Virus record (IMG/VR): IMGVR_UViG_3300042892_005063
Coordinates: 1-64,000 of that record
Strand: one strand, 5' to 3'
Source of the DNA: a virus
Length of the DNA: 64,000 nt
The translations under genes and the position numbers were made by a program. Positions 14,632 through 21,320 of the stretch are shown here, piece after piece. Every line of letters starts with the position of its first letter. Position 1 is the first letter of the stretch. The notes below the pieces were generated by a model. It ran no database searches, was not told the origin of the DNA, and saw only the letters and a list, made by a program, of their open reading frames with translations.

Positions 14632-15153
14632 GTGGAAGTTGTAGGCTGGCGGTGCGATCACACTGGCGAATATTTCCCGCACAAGGATACCTACCTCCTG
14701 CACCTCAAGAGGATGGCCACGGGTCGCCGCTTCCGTCGAATCGAGAAAGCTGAGCAGATCAGGGTGGCGGATGACCACGGTCAAGCGATCTGGAACCTGA
14801 CATCGGTTGAGGCGATTTTCGAATACGTCGCCAACAACACCGACAGCATCGGCTTCCGCTATTATGCTGACCGTATCCCGAGGCCCAATATCGGGTTTTC
14901 GGTCGATAGCTACGTCTATGATGACGACACCGATGAGTGGGTCGTCGAAGTCACGATGCGTTTCCAGACCGACAACCAGTCCACCTACGCTCTCATGCAT
15001 GGTCTCCGGGCTATCGACATCAATCACCAGGACCTGATGAGCCGGTCGATCAGCCGTTTCGAGAAAGTTGGCCGCTTCGTCATCACCAACAAGAACCACC
15101 ACTGGGACAAGCTCAAGATGACCGAGATGCTTCACGGTCGAATAAATGCTTGA
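14632..15153 (+). CDS. Hypothetical protein, about 173 aa
   Basis: The frame is open from TTG 14539. I prefer GTG 14632 because AAAGAGG lies 6 nt upstream of it; the longer form would add 31 aa. The protein is a mix of beta strands and charged residues (VDSYVYDDDTDEWVVEVTMR). No domain recognised. It is followed after 50 nt by another early promoter. Confidence 0.6.
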   Translation: MEVVGWRCDHTGEYFPHKDTYLLHLKRMATGRRFRRIEKAEQIRVADDHGQAIWNLTSVEAIFEYVANNTDSIGFRYYADRIPRPNIGFSVDSYVYDDDTDEWVVEVTMRFQTDNQSTYALMHGLRAIDINHQDLMSRSISRFEKVGRFVITNKNHHWDKLKMTEMLHGRINA

Positions 15154-15177
15154 CAGGTAGGCGAACTCGTCTACCCT
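15150..15177 (+). promoter_or_regulatory. Early promoter
   Basis: TTGACA (15150-15155), 16-nt spacer, TACCCT (15172-15177), followed by a leader with AAAAGGA at 15194-15200 ahead of ATG 15208. Confidence 0.55.
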
Positions 15178-15207
15178 TCCCTGAGTTAAACAGAAAAGGA
15201 ACTACCA

Positions 15208-15504
15208 ATGACCATGTAGATTAGCTACCAATGCATCGCGACCGAGACCTATACGGGCTGGGGTCGTTTCGACCGTCTGGAAACAACCCAGCGGACCAAG
15301 GTCTTCGAAGCCGAGACGCTCGAAGCCCTCTACGAGGCCATCTCGAAGTATGCTTCCGAGATCGCCTATCGTAATGCGCACATGTGCGAAGACCGGGAGA
15401 GCTACTCGGTCGAATACAGTGACATCAACGTGATCACATCCCGTCAACCTATTGACCGGGAGCGCATCATCGTCCCGGCCACCTTTGAGCCGGAGCAAGA
15501 CTGA
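15208..15504 (+). pseudogene. Hidden reading frame with amber stop at codon 4
   Basis: Ribosome site AAAAGGA, then ATG ACC ATG TAG (TAG at 15217-15219), then 94 further open codons in the same frame, starting ISYQCIATETYTGWGRF and ending TFEPEQD. The stop TGA overlaps the ATG of the next gene (TGATG), as in intact coupled genes of this phage. Codon usage of the downstream part looks like that of its neighbours. Either the gene is broken by one nonsense change, it starts at the non-standard ATT at 15220, or the TAG is read through. Confidence 0.6.
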
Positions 15505-15998
15505 TGAACTATAACCGTATCCTGGCCGCCCAGAACATCATGGAGCGCGCCCAAGAGCGCATGGACGATTTCTACCGCGAGCAAATCCGTTTGGAGGCCG
15601 AGCACTTCAAGGGCCTCGAACCCGAGTTCGCCAAGACCTTCCGGGCAACCTTCAGGAAAATGAATGGCGAGAGACAGGTCGGTCGAACCTGGGGGCAGTC
15701 CTCGTTTCGGGACGCCAAGATCGTCCCAAAAGACACCGGCATCTTGCTCGAACTCGAATACGAGGACTACTGCCGGGGCTGCTACATGGGCACCGCCACT
15801 GACGAGATGTTCATCCCCCGAGAGTTCATCGACGACCCCGAGGGCGGCCAGAAGTTCTTCGAGCAACGCGTCCGCGCCATCGAAGAAAAGATTGCCAAGG
15901 ATGCTGAAGAAGCGCAAGAAGCTTCCGAACGTGCGCGATTGAAAGCAGAAGCTGAGGCCCGCGCCACCTATGAGCGGCTGAAGGAACAGTTCGAGTGA
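15504..15998 (+). CDS. Hypothetical protein with coiled-coil C-terminus, 164 aa
   Basis: Begins MNYNRILAAQNIMERAQE. A CRGC pair sits near the middle (DYCRGCYMG). The last 50 residues are Ala/Glu-rich and helical (EKIAKDAEEAQEASERAR). Overlaps its neighbours on both sides (TGATG and GTGA), so it is part of one translational unit 15208-16333. No family recognised. Confidence 0.7.
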   Translation: MNYNRILAAQNIMERAQERMDDFYREQIRLEAEHFKGLEPEFAKTFRATFRKMNGERQVGRTWGQSSFRDAKIVPKDTGILLELEYEDYCRGCYMGTATDEMFIPREFIDDPEGGQKFFEQRVRAIEEKIAKDAEEAQEASERARLKAEAEARATYERLKEQFE

Positions 15999-16333
15999 GA
16001 ATACCGTCGCGACACTGCCCGGTCACCCCGGAACTCCTCCGTGTGCACAAGGAAGAGGAAGGGGTGATCGATTCCCACCTGTCCAAACTGGCGCGGGAAA
16101 TCTATCTGTTCCGAGTCCGCGAGACCGGCGTCAAGAAATACGACACCGTCATCAAGGGTTACATGACGGGGTGGGACATCGACGAGAAGTTCATAACCGT
16201 GGAGTTCGAGAACTGGAACTTCGGCGACCGCGAGCACAACTCGATCAGATTCCCGACCGCTTACCTGACCGAGGACTGGATGGAACTCGAAAAGGCCGCC
16301 GAGGCATTTCAGGCCAAGCTGGAAGTGGCTTGA
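15995..16333 (+). CDS. Hypothetical protein, 112 aa
   Basis: GTG start overlapping the previous stop (GTGA). Begins MRIPSRHCPVTPELLRV. The C-terminal part resembles the preceding proteins in style (ITVEFENWNFGDREHNSIRF). Function unknown. Confidence 0.65.
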   Translation: MRIPSRHCPVTPELLRVHKEEEGVIDSHLSKLAREIYLFRVRETGVKKYDTVIKGYMTGWDIDEKFITVEFENWNFGDREHNSIRFPTAYLTEDWMELEKAAEAFQAKLEVA

Positions 16334-16458
16334 CAGGCCAGCGCGCATGAGTAGGTTGAAGGGGCATTCGGTCTGTCGAGCTTAATCGCTCACCAAGGCT
16401 GGGGGCTAGTCTGGTGGTTCGGGACCCTGAAACGGAACCCCTCCCGAACCATCAGACA
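16330..16458 (+). ncRNA. Candidate small RNA with a 16-bp hairpin
   Basis: A promoter-like TTGACA (16330-16335), 16-nt spacer, TAGGTT (16352-16357) is followed by no ORF. Instead there is an almost perfect 16-bp stem (16409-16424 with 16443-16458, one G-T wobble) around an 18-nt loop. No U-tract follows directly. Transcript ends are unknown. Confidence 0.4.
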
Positions 16459-16662
16459 AACATTTCTTATTGACACCAAATAAGTGGTGTGCGATAAATA
16501 GGTTCATTGGGGGCACAACGCCCTCCAGAGAAGGTTTCCATGTTCGTTTCGTCGTCCTCGCATTGTTCGTCAAGTCATTCGACGCAAGTCGAAGGCGGGA
16601 ACGTGTGCGTGGAACCGGTGACCGGGGGATAACCCCAACCACCAAGACCAAGTGAACATAGG
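16459..16662 (+). other. Intergenic stretch, no convincing gene
   Basis: Contains TTGACA (near 16475), a TAAATA box near 16495 and a small GC-rich stem. A 30-codon frame begins MFVSSSSHCSSSHS after AGAAGG. It is too short and serine-biased to call as a gene. The stretch ends at the terminator at 16663. Confidence 0.4.
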
Positions 16663-16685
16663 CCCCGCCGCAAGCGGGGTTTTTT
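16663..16685 (+). terminator. Rho-independent terminator
   Basis: 6-bp GC stem (16663-16668 with 16674-16679), loop CGCAA, followed by TTTTTT (16680-16685). Confidence 0.8.
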
Positions 16686-16716
16686 AATGCCCAAAATCCA
16701 CAGGGAGGGTCTGAAG

Positions 16717-16956
16717 ATGCGAGTGAGTCTGCTGATTGAACTGCTTCTTCAGATGCCGAAGAACGCAGAAGTGTTCGTCAACGGTGCCGAGGTCCAGGGC
16801 GCCGAAATTACCAAGGGGCGGGTCCGCAAGGACGTCGTCTCGCCGGGGAAAACCTTCAAGGCTCTGCCGCAAGGCCGAGACGAAGCGGTTGTCCTCACCC
16901 GCCTAACCGAGTTCAGCGATGGCTCGATTGATCACACCGGGGTCTTTGTCCCCTAG
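16717..16956 (+). CDS. Small hypothetical protein, 79 aa
   Basis: Begins MRVSLLIELLLQMPKNAEV. The start is preceded by GGGAGGG at a 7-nt distance, better than the upstream in-frame ATG at 16687, which lies on the terminator U-tract. It ends 20 nt before the extended stem of the first tRNA. Function unknown. Confidence 0.65.
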   Translation: MRVSLLIELLLQMPKNAEVFVNGAEVQGAEITKGRVRKDVVSPGKTFKALPQGRDEAVVLTRLTEFSDGSIDHTGVFVP

Positions 16957-16986
16957 GAAGAGAAGGAAGACTACCGGAGACGGTTC

Positions 16987-17081
16987 AGAGGATGGCTGGC
17001 TGAGAGGCTTAAGGCGTCCGATTCGAAATCGGGAGGGGGCAGAGATGTCCTCCATGGGTTCAAATCCCATGCCATCCTCTG
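16987..17081 (+). tRNA. tRNA-Ser (anticodon CGA)
   Basis: Class II tRNA with a long variable arm; anticodon loop TTCGAAA. The acceptor stem AGAGGAT/ATCCTCT continues without a mismatch for another 10 bp outside the tRNA, giving a 17-bp stem (16977-16993 with 17074-17090). Discriminator G; CCA not encoded. Confidence 0.85.
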
Positions 17082-17103
17082 AACCGTCTCTGTCAAGATT
17101 TAT

Positions 17104-17179
17104 GGTGGCTGTAGCTCAGTGGTAGAGCGTCTGACTGTGACTCAGAAGGCCGGGGGTTCGATACCCCTCAGCCACCCCA
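17104..17179 (+). tRNA. tRNA-His (GTG), canonical
   Basis: GGTGGCT/AGCCACC acceptor, anticodon loop CTGTGAC, discriminator C and encoded CCA. The leading G can supply the G-1 identity element. Flanked by AGATTT/AAATCT (17096-17101 with 17179-17184), separated from the acceptor by a mismatched pair. Confidence 0.9.
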
Positions 17180-17203
17180 AATCTTCTAGAGAGTATTGAT
17201 GCT

Positions 17204-17293
17204 GGGCCGGTGGTAGAGTCAGGCTTATTGCGACGGTCTTGAAAACCGTAGAGGGTAAAACCTCCGGGGGTTCGAATCCCTCCCGGCCCGCCA
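17204..17293 (+). tRNA. tRNA-Ser (TGA)
   Basis: Class II tRNA; acceptor GGGCCGG/CCGGCCC, anticodon loop CTTGAAA, discriminator G, CCA encoded. Flanked by a perfect 10-bp inverted repeat (17192-17201 with 17292-17301). Confidence 0.85.
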
Positions 17294-17323
17294 TCAATAC
17301 TTTCAGATCGGAGACTAGCCTGC

Positions 17324-17410
17324 GGAGCGCGGGCAGGATGGTAATGCAGCGGTTTGCTAAACCGTAGGGGGCCGGAAGGTCCCCACAGGGTTCGACTCCC
17401 TGGCGTTCCG
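17324..17410 (+). tRNA. tRNA-Ser (GCT)
   Basis: Acceptor GGAGCGC/GCGTTCC (one G-T), anticodon loop TTGCTAA, discriminator G, no CCA. The stem continues outside the tRNA as GC, one T-T mismatch, then 8 bp (17313-17320 with 17413-17420). Confidence 0.82.
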
Positions 17411-17438
17411 CTGGCTAGTCTGTGGTCTACTGGTTGAC

Positions 17439-17444
17439 TAAATA
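17439..17444 (+). promoter_or_regulatory. TAAATA box for leaderless HNH gene
   Basis: TTGACTAAATACTGG directly precedes ATG 17449. Nearly the same string precedes the HNH gene at 37657. Confidence 0.5.
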
Positions 17445-17448
17445 CTGG

Positions 17449-17937
17449 ATGAAAACCAGTATTCGTAAACCAAACTGTGAGTGTTCTACATGCGGCAAGT
17501 CGCACTATGCACGACCCGCAAAACTAGAGAGTCAGGACGGGCGAAGCTATTGTAGCAGAGCCTGCTTTGGAAAGTGGTCTAGGAAGTCAACTGTTCTTTG
17601 TGGAGTCTGCGGAAGAGACATCACGGGGAGCAATAACGCAAAAACCTGTTCGAGAGCTTGCTCAAACAAATCTCGAACGGGCGTCAAATACGGAGAAGGT
17701 AGAAAAAGTTGTAAAGTTTCAAAGGGAAATGCTGTTCGTCTTGCCTTGATTGCAGTCAAAGGTGAACCGAAGTGCGAGAGGTGCGGGTATGACAAATACC
17801 CCGACGTGGTTCAGGTCCACCACGTCATAGAGAGATGCCAAGGGGGTTCAGATGAGCCCGAGAACCTTGAGTTCCTCTGCCCCACCTGTCACAGCGAAGA
17901 GCACCACCTTAGAAGGACGGTTGGCCGAGTGGTTTAA
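17449..17937 (+). CDS. HNH homing-type endonuclease inside the tRNA cluster
   Basis: 162 aa. Two N-terminal zinc fingers (CSTCGKSHYARPAK...YCSRAC and CGVCGRDI...CSRAC), then an HNH domain (CERCGYDK, VHHVIERCQGG, ENLEFLCPTCH). The last 23 nt, including the stop, overlap the 5' end of tRNA-Ser(GGA), so gene and tRNA share sequence. This is typical of a mobile gene settled at a tRNA. Start chosen 4 nt after a TAAATA box; an upstream ATG at 17422 is less likely. Confidence 0.85.
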   Translation: MKTSIRKPNCECSTCGKSHYARPAKLESQDGRSYCSRACFGKWSRKSTVLCGVCGRDITGSNNAKTCSRACSNKSRTGVKYGEGRKSCKVSKGNAVRLALIAVKGEPKCERCGYDKYPDVVQVHHVIERCQGGSDEPENLEFLCPTCHSEEHHLRRTVGRVV

Positions 17938-18006
17938 GGCGCGCGCCTGGAAAGTGCGTGTGGGCAGAAATGTCCACCGAGAGTTCGAATCTCTCACCGT
18001 CCGCCA
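17915..18006 (+). tRNA. tRNA-Ser (GGA)
   Basis: Acceptor GGACGGT/ACCGTCC, anticodon loop CTGGAAA, discriminator G, CCA encoded. No extended flanking stem; its 5' side is coding sequence of the HNH gene. Confidence 0.85.
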
Positions 18007-18017
18007 TTTACTGGTAT

Positions 18018-18093
18018 GCTGGAGTAGCTCAATCGGGAGAGCGCGGGTTTGTGGAGCCCGAGGTAGTGAGTTCGAAACTTACCTTCAGTACCA
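18018..18093 (+). tRNA. Second tRNA-His-like (GTG), non-canonical
   Basis: Acceptor GCTGGAG/CTTCAGT contains two G-T pairs. Anticodon loop TTGTGGA gives GTG. The discriminator is A and the base before position 1 is T, so the usual His identity pair G-1:C73 is missing. CCA is encoded. Flanked by TTACTGGT/ACCAGTAA, which pairs across the CCA end. Confidence 0.7.
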
Positions 18094-18102
18094 GTAAAGT
18101 TT

Positions 18103-18170
18103 CCGAGGAGGCAGGGGTTCTGACAAAGCCTTCTCGGTAGGGATGCCAGTCGTAGCCCAAAAGGCATCCC
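18103..18170 (+). other. Two inter-tRNA hairpins
   Basis: A 10-bp stem (18103-18112 with 18128-18137, one wobble) and an 8-bp perfect stem (18140-18147 with 18163-18170). They sit between the second tRNA-His and tRNA-Cys, with no ORF. Possible processing sites. Confidence 0.45.
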
Positions 18171-18180
18171 GTGCGTTTTC

Positions 18181-18256
18181 CGCCCTGAGGTCGAAGAGTC
18201 GAGGCACTCGCCTGCAAAGCGAGACGAAGTGGGTTCGAGTCCCACCAGGGCGTCCA
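18181..18256 (+). tRNA. tRNA-Cys (GCA)
   Basis: Acceptor CGCCCTG/CAGGGCG, anticodon loop CTGCAAA, discriminator T as in Cys tRNAs, CCA encoded. It begins with C1 rather than G1, and the D-loop lacks a clear GG pair, so it is somewhat aberrant. Confidence 0.75.
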
Positions 18257-18272
18257 AAAAGAATTTCCATTT

Positions 18273-18303
18273 GGGTGAACCAGATAATAGGGTCTGTTCA
18301 CCC
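18273..18303 (+). other. 8-bp inverted repeat before 18318 gene
   Basis: GGGTGAAC (18273-18280) pairs with GTTCACCC (18296-18303). It lies between tRNA-Cys and the next gene and may be an operator or processing hairpin. Confidence 0.4.
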
Positions 18304-18317
18304 CAGAGGAAGTTCCC

Positions 18318-18659
18318 ATGACGAAGACCGAAGCCGACGCCCTAGCCCGTGAGATCGCCGTGATTGAGGTTCGGCTCCGGGCCATCCAGTTCGCCGCAGG
18401 CCTGAGGGCCCGACGCGCAGGACTCGGAGAAGGGGCCTGCCGTTGGCGCGGTTGCAAGAACCGGAAGTGGTGGATGGAAGGCTTCGACGCCGACCCAAAC
18501 GCCAACCACGGGGAGGTGATGTTCGATGCGATTCCGGCCGGGGAATATCCCGAGCTTCTTGGCAGCGAAGAACGCTTCAACGCTACCCTCAAGGAGAGGT
18601 TCGGCGCACGACAAAATGAAATCAAGACGGTCTTCGCCATCATGAAGACCGGCTGGTAA
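18318..18659 (+). CDS. Hypothetical protein, 113 aa
   Basis: Begins MTKTEADALAREIAVIEVRL, after AGAGGAAG. A helical N-terminus precedes a CRWRGCKNRKWW segment with two Cys. It sits directly before the HisRS gene. No family recognised. Confidence 0.7.
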   Translation: MTKTEADALAREIAVIEVRLRAIQFAAGLRARRAGLGEGACRWRGCKNRKWWMEGFDADPNANHGEVMFDAIPAGEYPELLGSEERFNATLKERFGARQNEIKTVFAIMKTGW

Positions 18660-18675
18660 ACCAAAGGGGACTACC

Positions 18676-19294
18676 ATGCTGCGAGGCACACGAATCATCA
18701 CCGGCCAGGAGGCCGCCGCCTACACGAATGCAATCAATACCCTCCGGGGGTTGGTTCATTGAAGCTGGCTACGAGGAAGTAATCCTGCCTGCTCTGTGGG
18801 AGCAGCAAACCTTTATAGACAAGGCCGGACCTGAGATCGTCAATCAGATGTGGGCCTTCCAGGACAAGGGCGGACGAGACGTCTGCCTCATCCCCGAGGT
18901 CACCGGGCTCGTCCAAGAGACGTGGCGAGACGACTGGTCGAAGACCTCCAAGAGCCGTCGCATCTTCTACGTCAGCCGTTGCTACCGCTATGAGCGTCCG
19001 CAGGCTGGCCGCTATCGGGAGTTCACCCAGTTCGGCATCGAACTCCTGGGCGAGGCCGAGAACGGGCGCGAAGAAACCATGGAACTTCTCGACCGCTGTC
19101 TCGGCAGCCTATGCGAGAATTACACCTTGAATGGCAGCGTGAAGCGTGGTCTAAGCTACTACGTCGAAGATGGCTTTGAAGCAGAGTGCAGTGCGCTCGG
19201 TGCTCAGAAGCAGATCGCGGGGGGTGGACGCTACGCCGAAGGCATCGGCTGGGCCATCGGTGTGGATAGGCTGTTGCTCGCCATGGAGAAGTAA
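18676..19294 (+). CDS. Minimal histidyl-tRNA synthetase-like protein, apparent +1 frameshift
   Basis: The frame from ATG 18676 encodes MLRGTRIITGQEAAAY..., like the HisRS N-terminus, but stops at 18760. The continuation (WFIEAGYEEVILPALW = motif 1) is in the +1 frame; the two join if one G of GGGGG at 18746-18750 is removed. Downstream are motif 2 (CYRYERPQAGRYREFTQFG), the His-specific signature in altered form (KRGLSYY) and motif 3 (GIGWAIGVDRLLLA). The insertion domain and anticodon-binding domain of normal HisRS (about 420 aa) are absent, leaving about 205 aa. It could be a programmed frameshift, a broken gene or a sequencing indel. Confidence 0.8.
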
Positions 19295-19518
19295 TGAAAC
19301 GCGCCGTTCAGGAAGCCGCTACGAAATGGCTGGTCGCGCAGGACAAAATCCGGCGTCTCCAGGTACGATTTGAAGAGATCAACAAGGAACTGGGGGAACT
19401 TCCTCTGGGCTCCGAGCGGCGTCTCGTCGATCTCCTGAAAGAATCTTGGCAGATTGAGGCCGATCTAGCCATGATGGATGATGAGCAGGCGGCGGTCGAG
19501 AAAGTGATCACGGAATGA
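19294..19518 (+). CDS. Small coiled-coil protein, 74 aa
   Basis: MKRAVQEAATKWLVAQDKI..., almost entirely helical and charged. It overlaps the HisRS stop by one base and the next gene by 4 nt, so it belongs to the same operon. Confidence 0.7.
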   Translation: MKRAVQEAATKWLVAQDKIRRLQVRFEEINKELGELPLGSERRLVDLLKESWQIEADLAMMDDEQAAVEKVITE

Positions 19519-19706
19519 AAGACGTTCTCGGCATGGACGCCATCATTGGCTTGACGGTCGAGCAGGCCGAGAAACGTCTCCTGTCCTTCGGATGCACCAT
19601 TCGGGTCGTGTCCGTTGACGGCGTCGGTGGGGCGATGACAGCAGACTTCGACCCGTCCCGCATCGACGTCTGCGTTCGGGGCGGCATCATCGTGAGCTTC
19701 AAATGA
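19515..19706 (+). CDS. Putative I78-type protease inhibitor
   Basis: 63 aa. The pattern GLTVEQAEKRL ... IRVVSVDG ... TADFDPSRIDVCVRGG matches the I78 peptidase inhibitor layout (G-hT-EAA..L, VR, T-D-...R(L/I)hhhhD). Such inhibitors block serine peptidases. If correct, it could protect phage proteins from host proteases or restrain the phage's own two serine proteases. No signal peptide, so it would act in the cytoplasm. Confidence 0.6.
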   Translation: MKDVLGMDAIIGLTVEQAEKRLLSFGCTIRVVSVDGVGGAMTADFDPSRIDVCVRGGIIVSFK

Positions 19707-19730
19707 AGTTCCGACTCATCAAGGACGGCC

Positions 19731-19841
19731 ATGTATGACCCATCCCAGCAGGTTGCGCTGCTCCTGGCCGAGGACATCGCCCTCGACCTCTACGGCATGA
19801 TCACGCGGCGGGCCGTCAAATGGAGACACGAGCGTGACTGA
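19731..19841 (+). CDS. Small hypothetical protein, 36 aa
   Basis: MYDPSQQVALLLAEDIALDL..., helical. The start is within 25 nt of the previous stop and it overlaps the next GTG start by 8 nt. A 10-codon frame also lies at 19703. Confidence 0.4.
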   Translation: MYDPSQQVALLLAEDIALDLYGMITRRAVKWRHERD

Positions 19842-20160
19842 CTTCACCTCGCAGAACCTTCAGACCAACCTCCTCTGGCTGACCGAGCACGCGCTCATGT
19901 TCACGATCTCGGTGAACGATCATCGGGGTTCATACGCAACGGTTGCAGAGGAACTCGAACGATTTCCAAGGAGGAAAGCGGATTTCGAAAGTGAGGCCGA
20001 CATGATGGCTGCCGTTTTGGCCAACGTGGAGTTTGACCTCGTCGTGTACCCCAGAACGCCGGTTGGCTACTATAACCTGTCGGGAAGCACGCTGGAGCGT
20101 CTAGTCGAGCGCGCCTGCGAGATCACCGCCCACGCCAAGGGTTATCGCTCCACGCCCTAG
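19834..20160 (+). CDS. Hypothetical protein, 108 aa
   Basis: GTG start; begins MTDFTSQNLQTNLLWLTEH. Alpha/beta pattern with no recognised motif. Last gene of the operon that starts at HisRS; converges with 20157-20543. Confidence 0.65.
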   Translation: MTDFTSQNLQTNLLWLTEHALMFTISVNDHRGSYATVAEELERFPRRKADFESEADMMAAVLANVEFDLVVYPRTPVGYYNLSGSTLERLVERACEITAHAKGYRSTP

Positions 20161-20543
20161 ACCAGTCGGCCCTTTTTCTTGTCCCAACCCACAGTCTCGT
20201 AGAAAGACCAGAGGTCTTTATAGCGCAACACGGGGACGCCCCGCTCGTGCTCTGGGACCCAGTCCGTAATGCCGCATCTCACCATCGACGCGGTCGTGCG
20301 GTCCTGTTCGGCCTGCCATTCTTCAAAGCGATAGCCGGTGAACCAACGGGTTGGACGCTTGCGTTTGTTCTCTCCGAACTTCGCTTCCAACTGTTTGTTG
20401 CGGAAAGATTCCCAACTGGTTAGCTGGACGTAGCCAGTGGGCATCAAGACGCCTGCCATGGTGATGATATGCAGAGCCACCATGTTGCCATGCTCGCGTT
20501 CGATGGCAACCCAGTCGTTGGTGGTTTTCATGCTGTAGGCCAT
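20157..20543 (-). CDS. Hypothetical protein, 128 aa
   Basis: Begins MAYSMKTTNDWVAIEREHGN. A CATACT -10 box ends 7 nt before the ATG, suggesting leaderless transcription. The last third is rich in Trp and Arg (RWFTGYRFEEWQAEQ). No family recognised. Confidence 0.65.
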   Translation of the reverse strand: MAYSMKTTNDWVAIEREHGNMVALHIITMAGVLMPTGYVQLTSWESFRNKQLEAKFGENKRKRPTRWFTGYRFEEWQAEQDRTTASMVRCGITDWVPEHERGVPVLRYKDLWSFYETVGWDKKKGRLV

Positions 20544-20587
20544 ATTCTCTAGTATGGCGGTTCGGGCCTGCGCGCAATAAATGATTG

Positions 20588-21286
20588 CTACAATACTCGC
20601 GTGGTCTGGTGTTTCACGTCATCGGGAAGGGCCACGATCTCGCTCTCGTTGCGGCGCGACAAATAAGCGAGCACGTTCGCTTTCTTGACTCGGCCACGAA
20701 CGAGCGTCGGCGTCCGGCTGCCGCCTTCCCATCGATTGGCGAACCAGACGGCTCGCTTGCGGTCGGTGGTCCACGACATTCCGTATTCGCTGCCCGAGAG
20801 GGCGATGCCCCGATAGACGACGATCTCGTCGTCCATCTTCTCAAGGGCGGCACGATCATTGGCATCCATGGCGAGATGGCGATGAGGAATGTCGGCGTCC
20901 CAGACTTCCATCCATTCGTCCAGCGACTGGTAGATGTTCTCGCTATCGACCCAGACGGAGGTGACGAGCGGCCACACAATCGCGGGGTCCTGAATCCAGC
21001 GGTCAAACATGATCTCGCGCAGGATGTCGATGCGATAGGGACGTTCGTGAAGGAAGACGTAGGTGTGCCAGTCCTCGGCGGCCTCGGCCTTCTTCAGGGC
21101 CTCGGTCTTGGCGGCGACCTGGAGGTTGATCATCCGGTTGAACGCCGGGGAATACATGACGTGGATGTTGAGCGGGTGATGGAAAATCTGACCCAACCCG
21201 TTGGCGGATTCGGTGACGTATCCCTTCAGGTGCGGAGCAAGCTCCTCTTCGCGGAAAATGTCCCTGATGTCAGACTCGATGCGCAT
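20588..21286 (-). CDS. ADP-ribosyltransferase-like protein
   Basis: 232 aa. The C-terminal half shows the arginine-specific ART order: Arg in VVYRGIAL, an STS-like element in MSWTTDRKRAVWFA, and an ExE-like element in NESEIVAL. T4 uses Alt, ModA and ModB ARTs to modify host RNA polymerase and ribosomal proteins, so a host-takeover role is plausible. Catalytic activity is inferred from three short motifs. Perfect TTGACA and TAGGAT lie upstream, 6 nt before the ATG. Confidence 0.6.
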   Translation of the reverse strand: MRIESDIRDIFREEELAPHLKGYVTESANGLGQIFHHPLNIHVMYSPAFNRMINLQVAAKTEALKKAEAAEDWHTYVFLHERPYRIDILREIMFDRWIQDPAIVWPLVTSVWVDSENIYQSLDEWMEVWDADIPHRHLAMDANDRAALEKMDDEIVVYRGIALSGSEYGMSWTTDRKRAVWFANRWEGGSRTPTLVRGRVKKANVLAYLSRRNESEIVALPDDVKHQTTRVL

Positions 21287-21292
21287 CCCAAC

Positions 21293-21320
21293 ATCCTATC
21301 TCCGGGATAGGAACTGTCAA
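21293..21320 (-). promoter_or_regulatory. Early promoter, leaderless
   Basis: Minus strand TTGACA (21320-21315), 16-nt spacer, TAGGAT (21298-21293), then 6 nt to ATG 21286. Confidence 0.65.

Noticed and set aside
15208-15504. General recoding of TAG as a sense codon
   Set aside because: Several well-supported genes end in TAG (for example at 1061 and 9349), so a genome-wide reassignment is not indicated.
16406-16651. 81-aa minus-strand ORF
   Set aside because: It runs against the 16-bp hairpin and the terminator-linked stretch, with poor composition.
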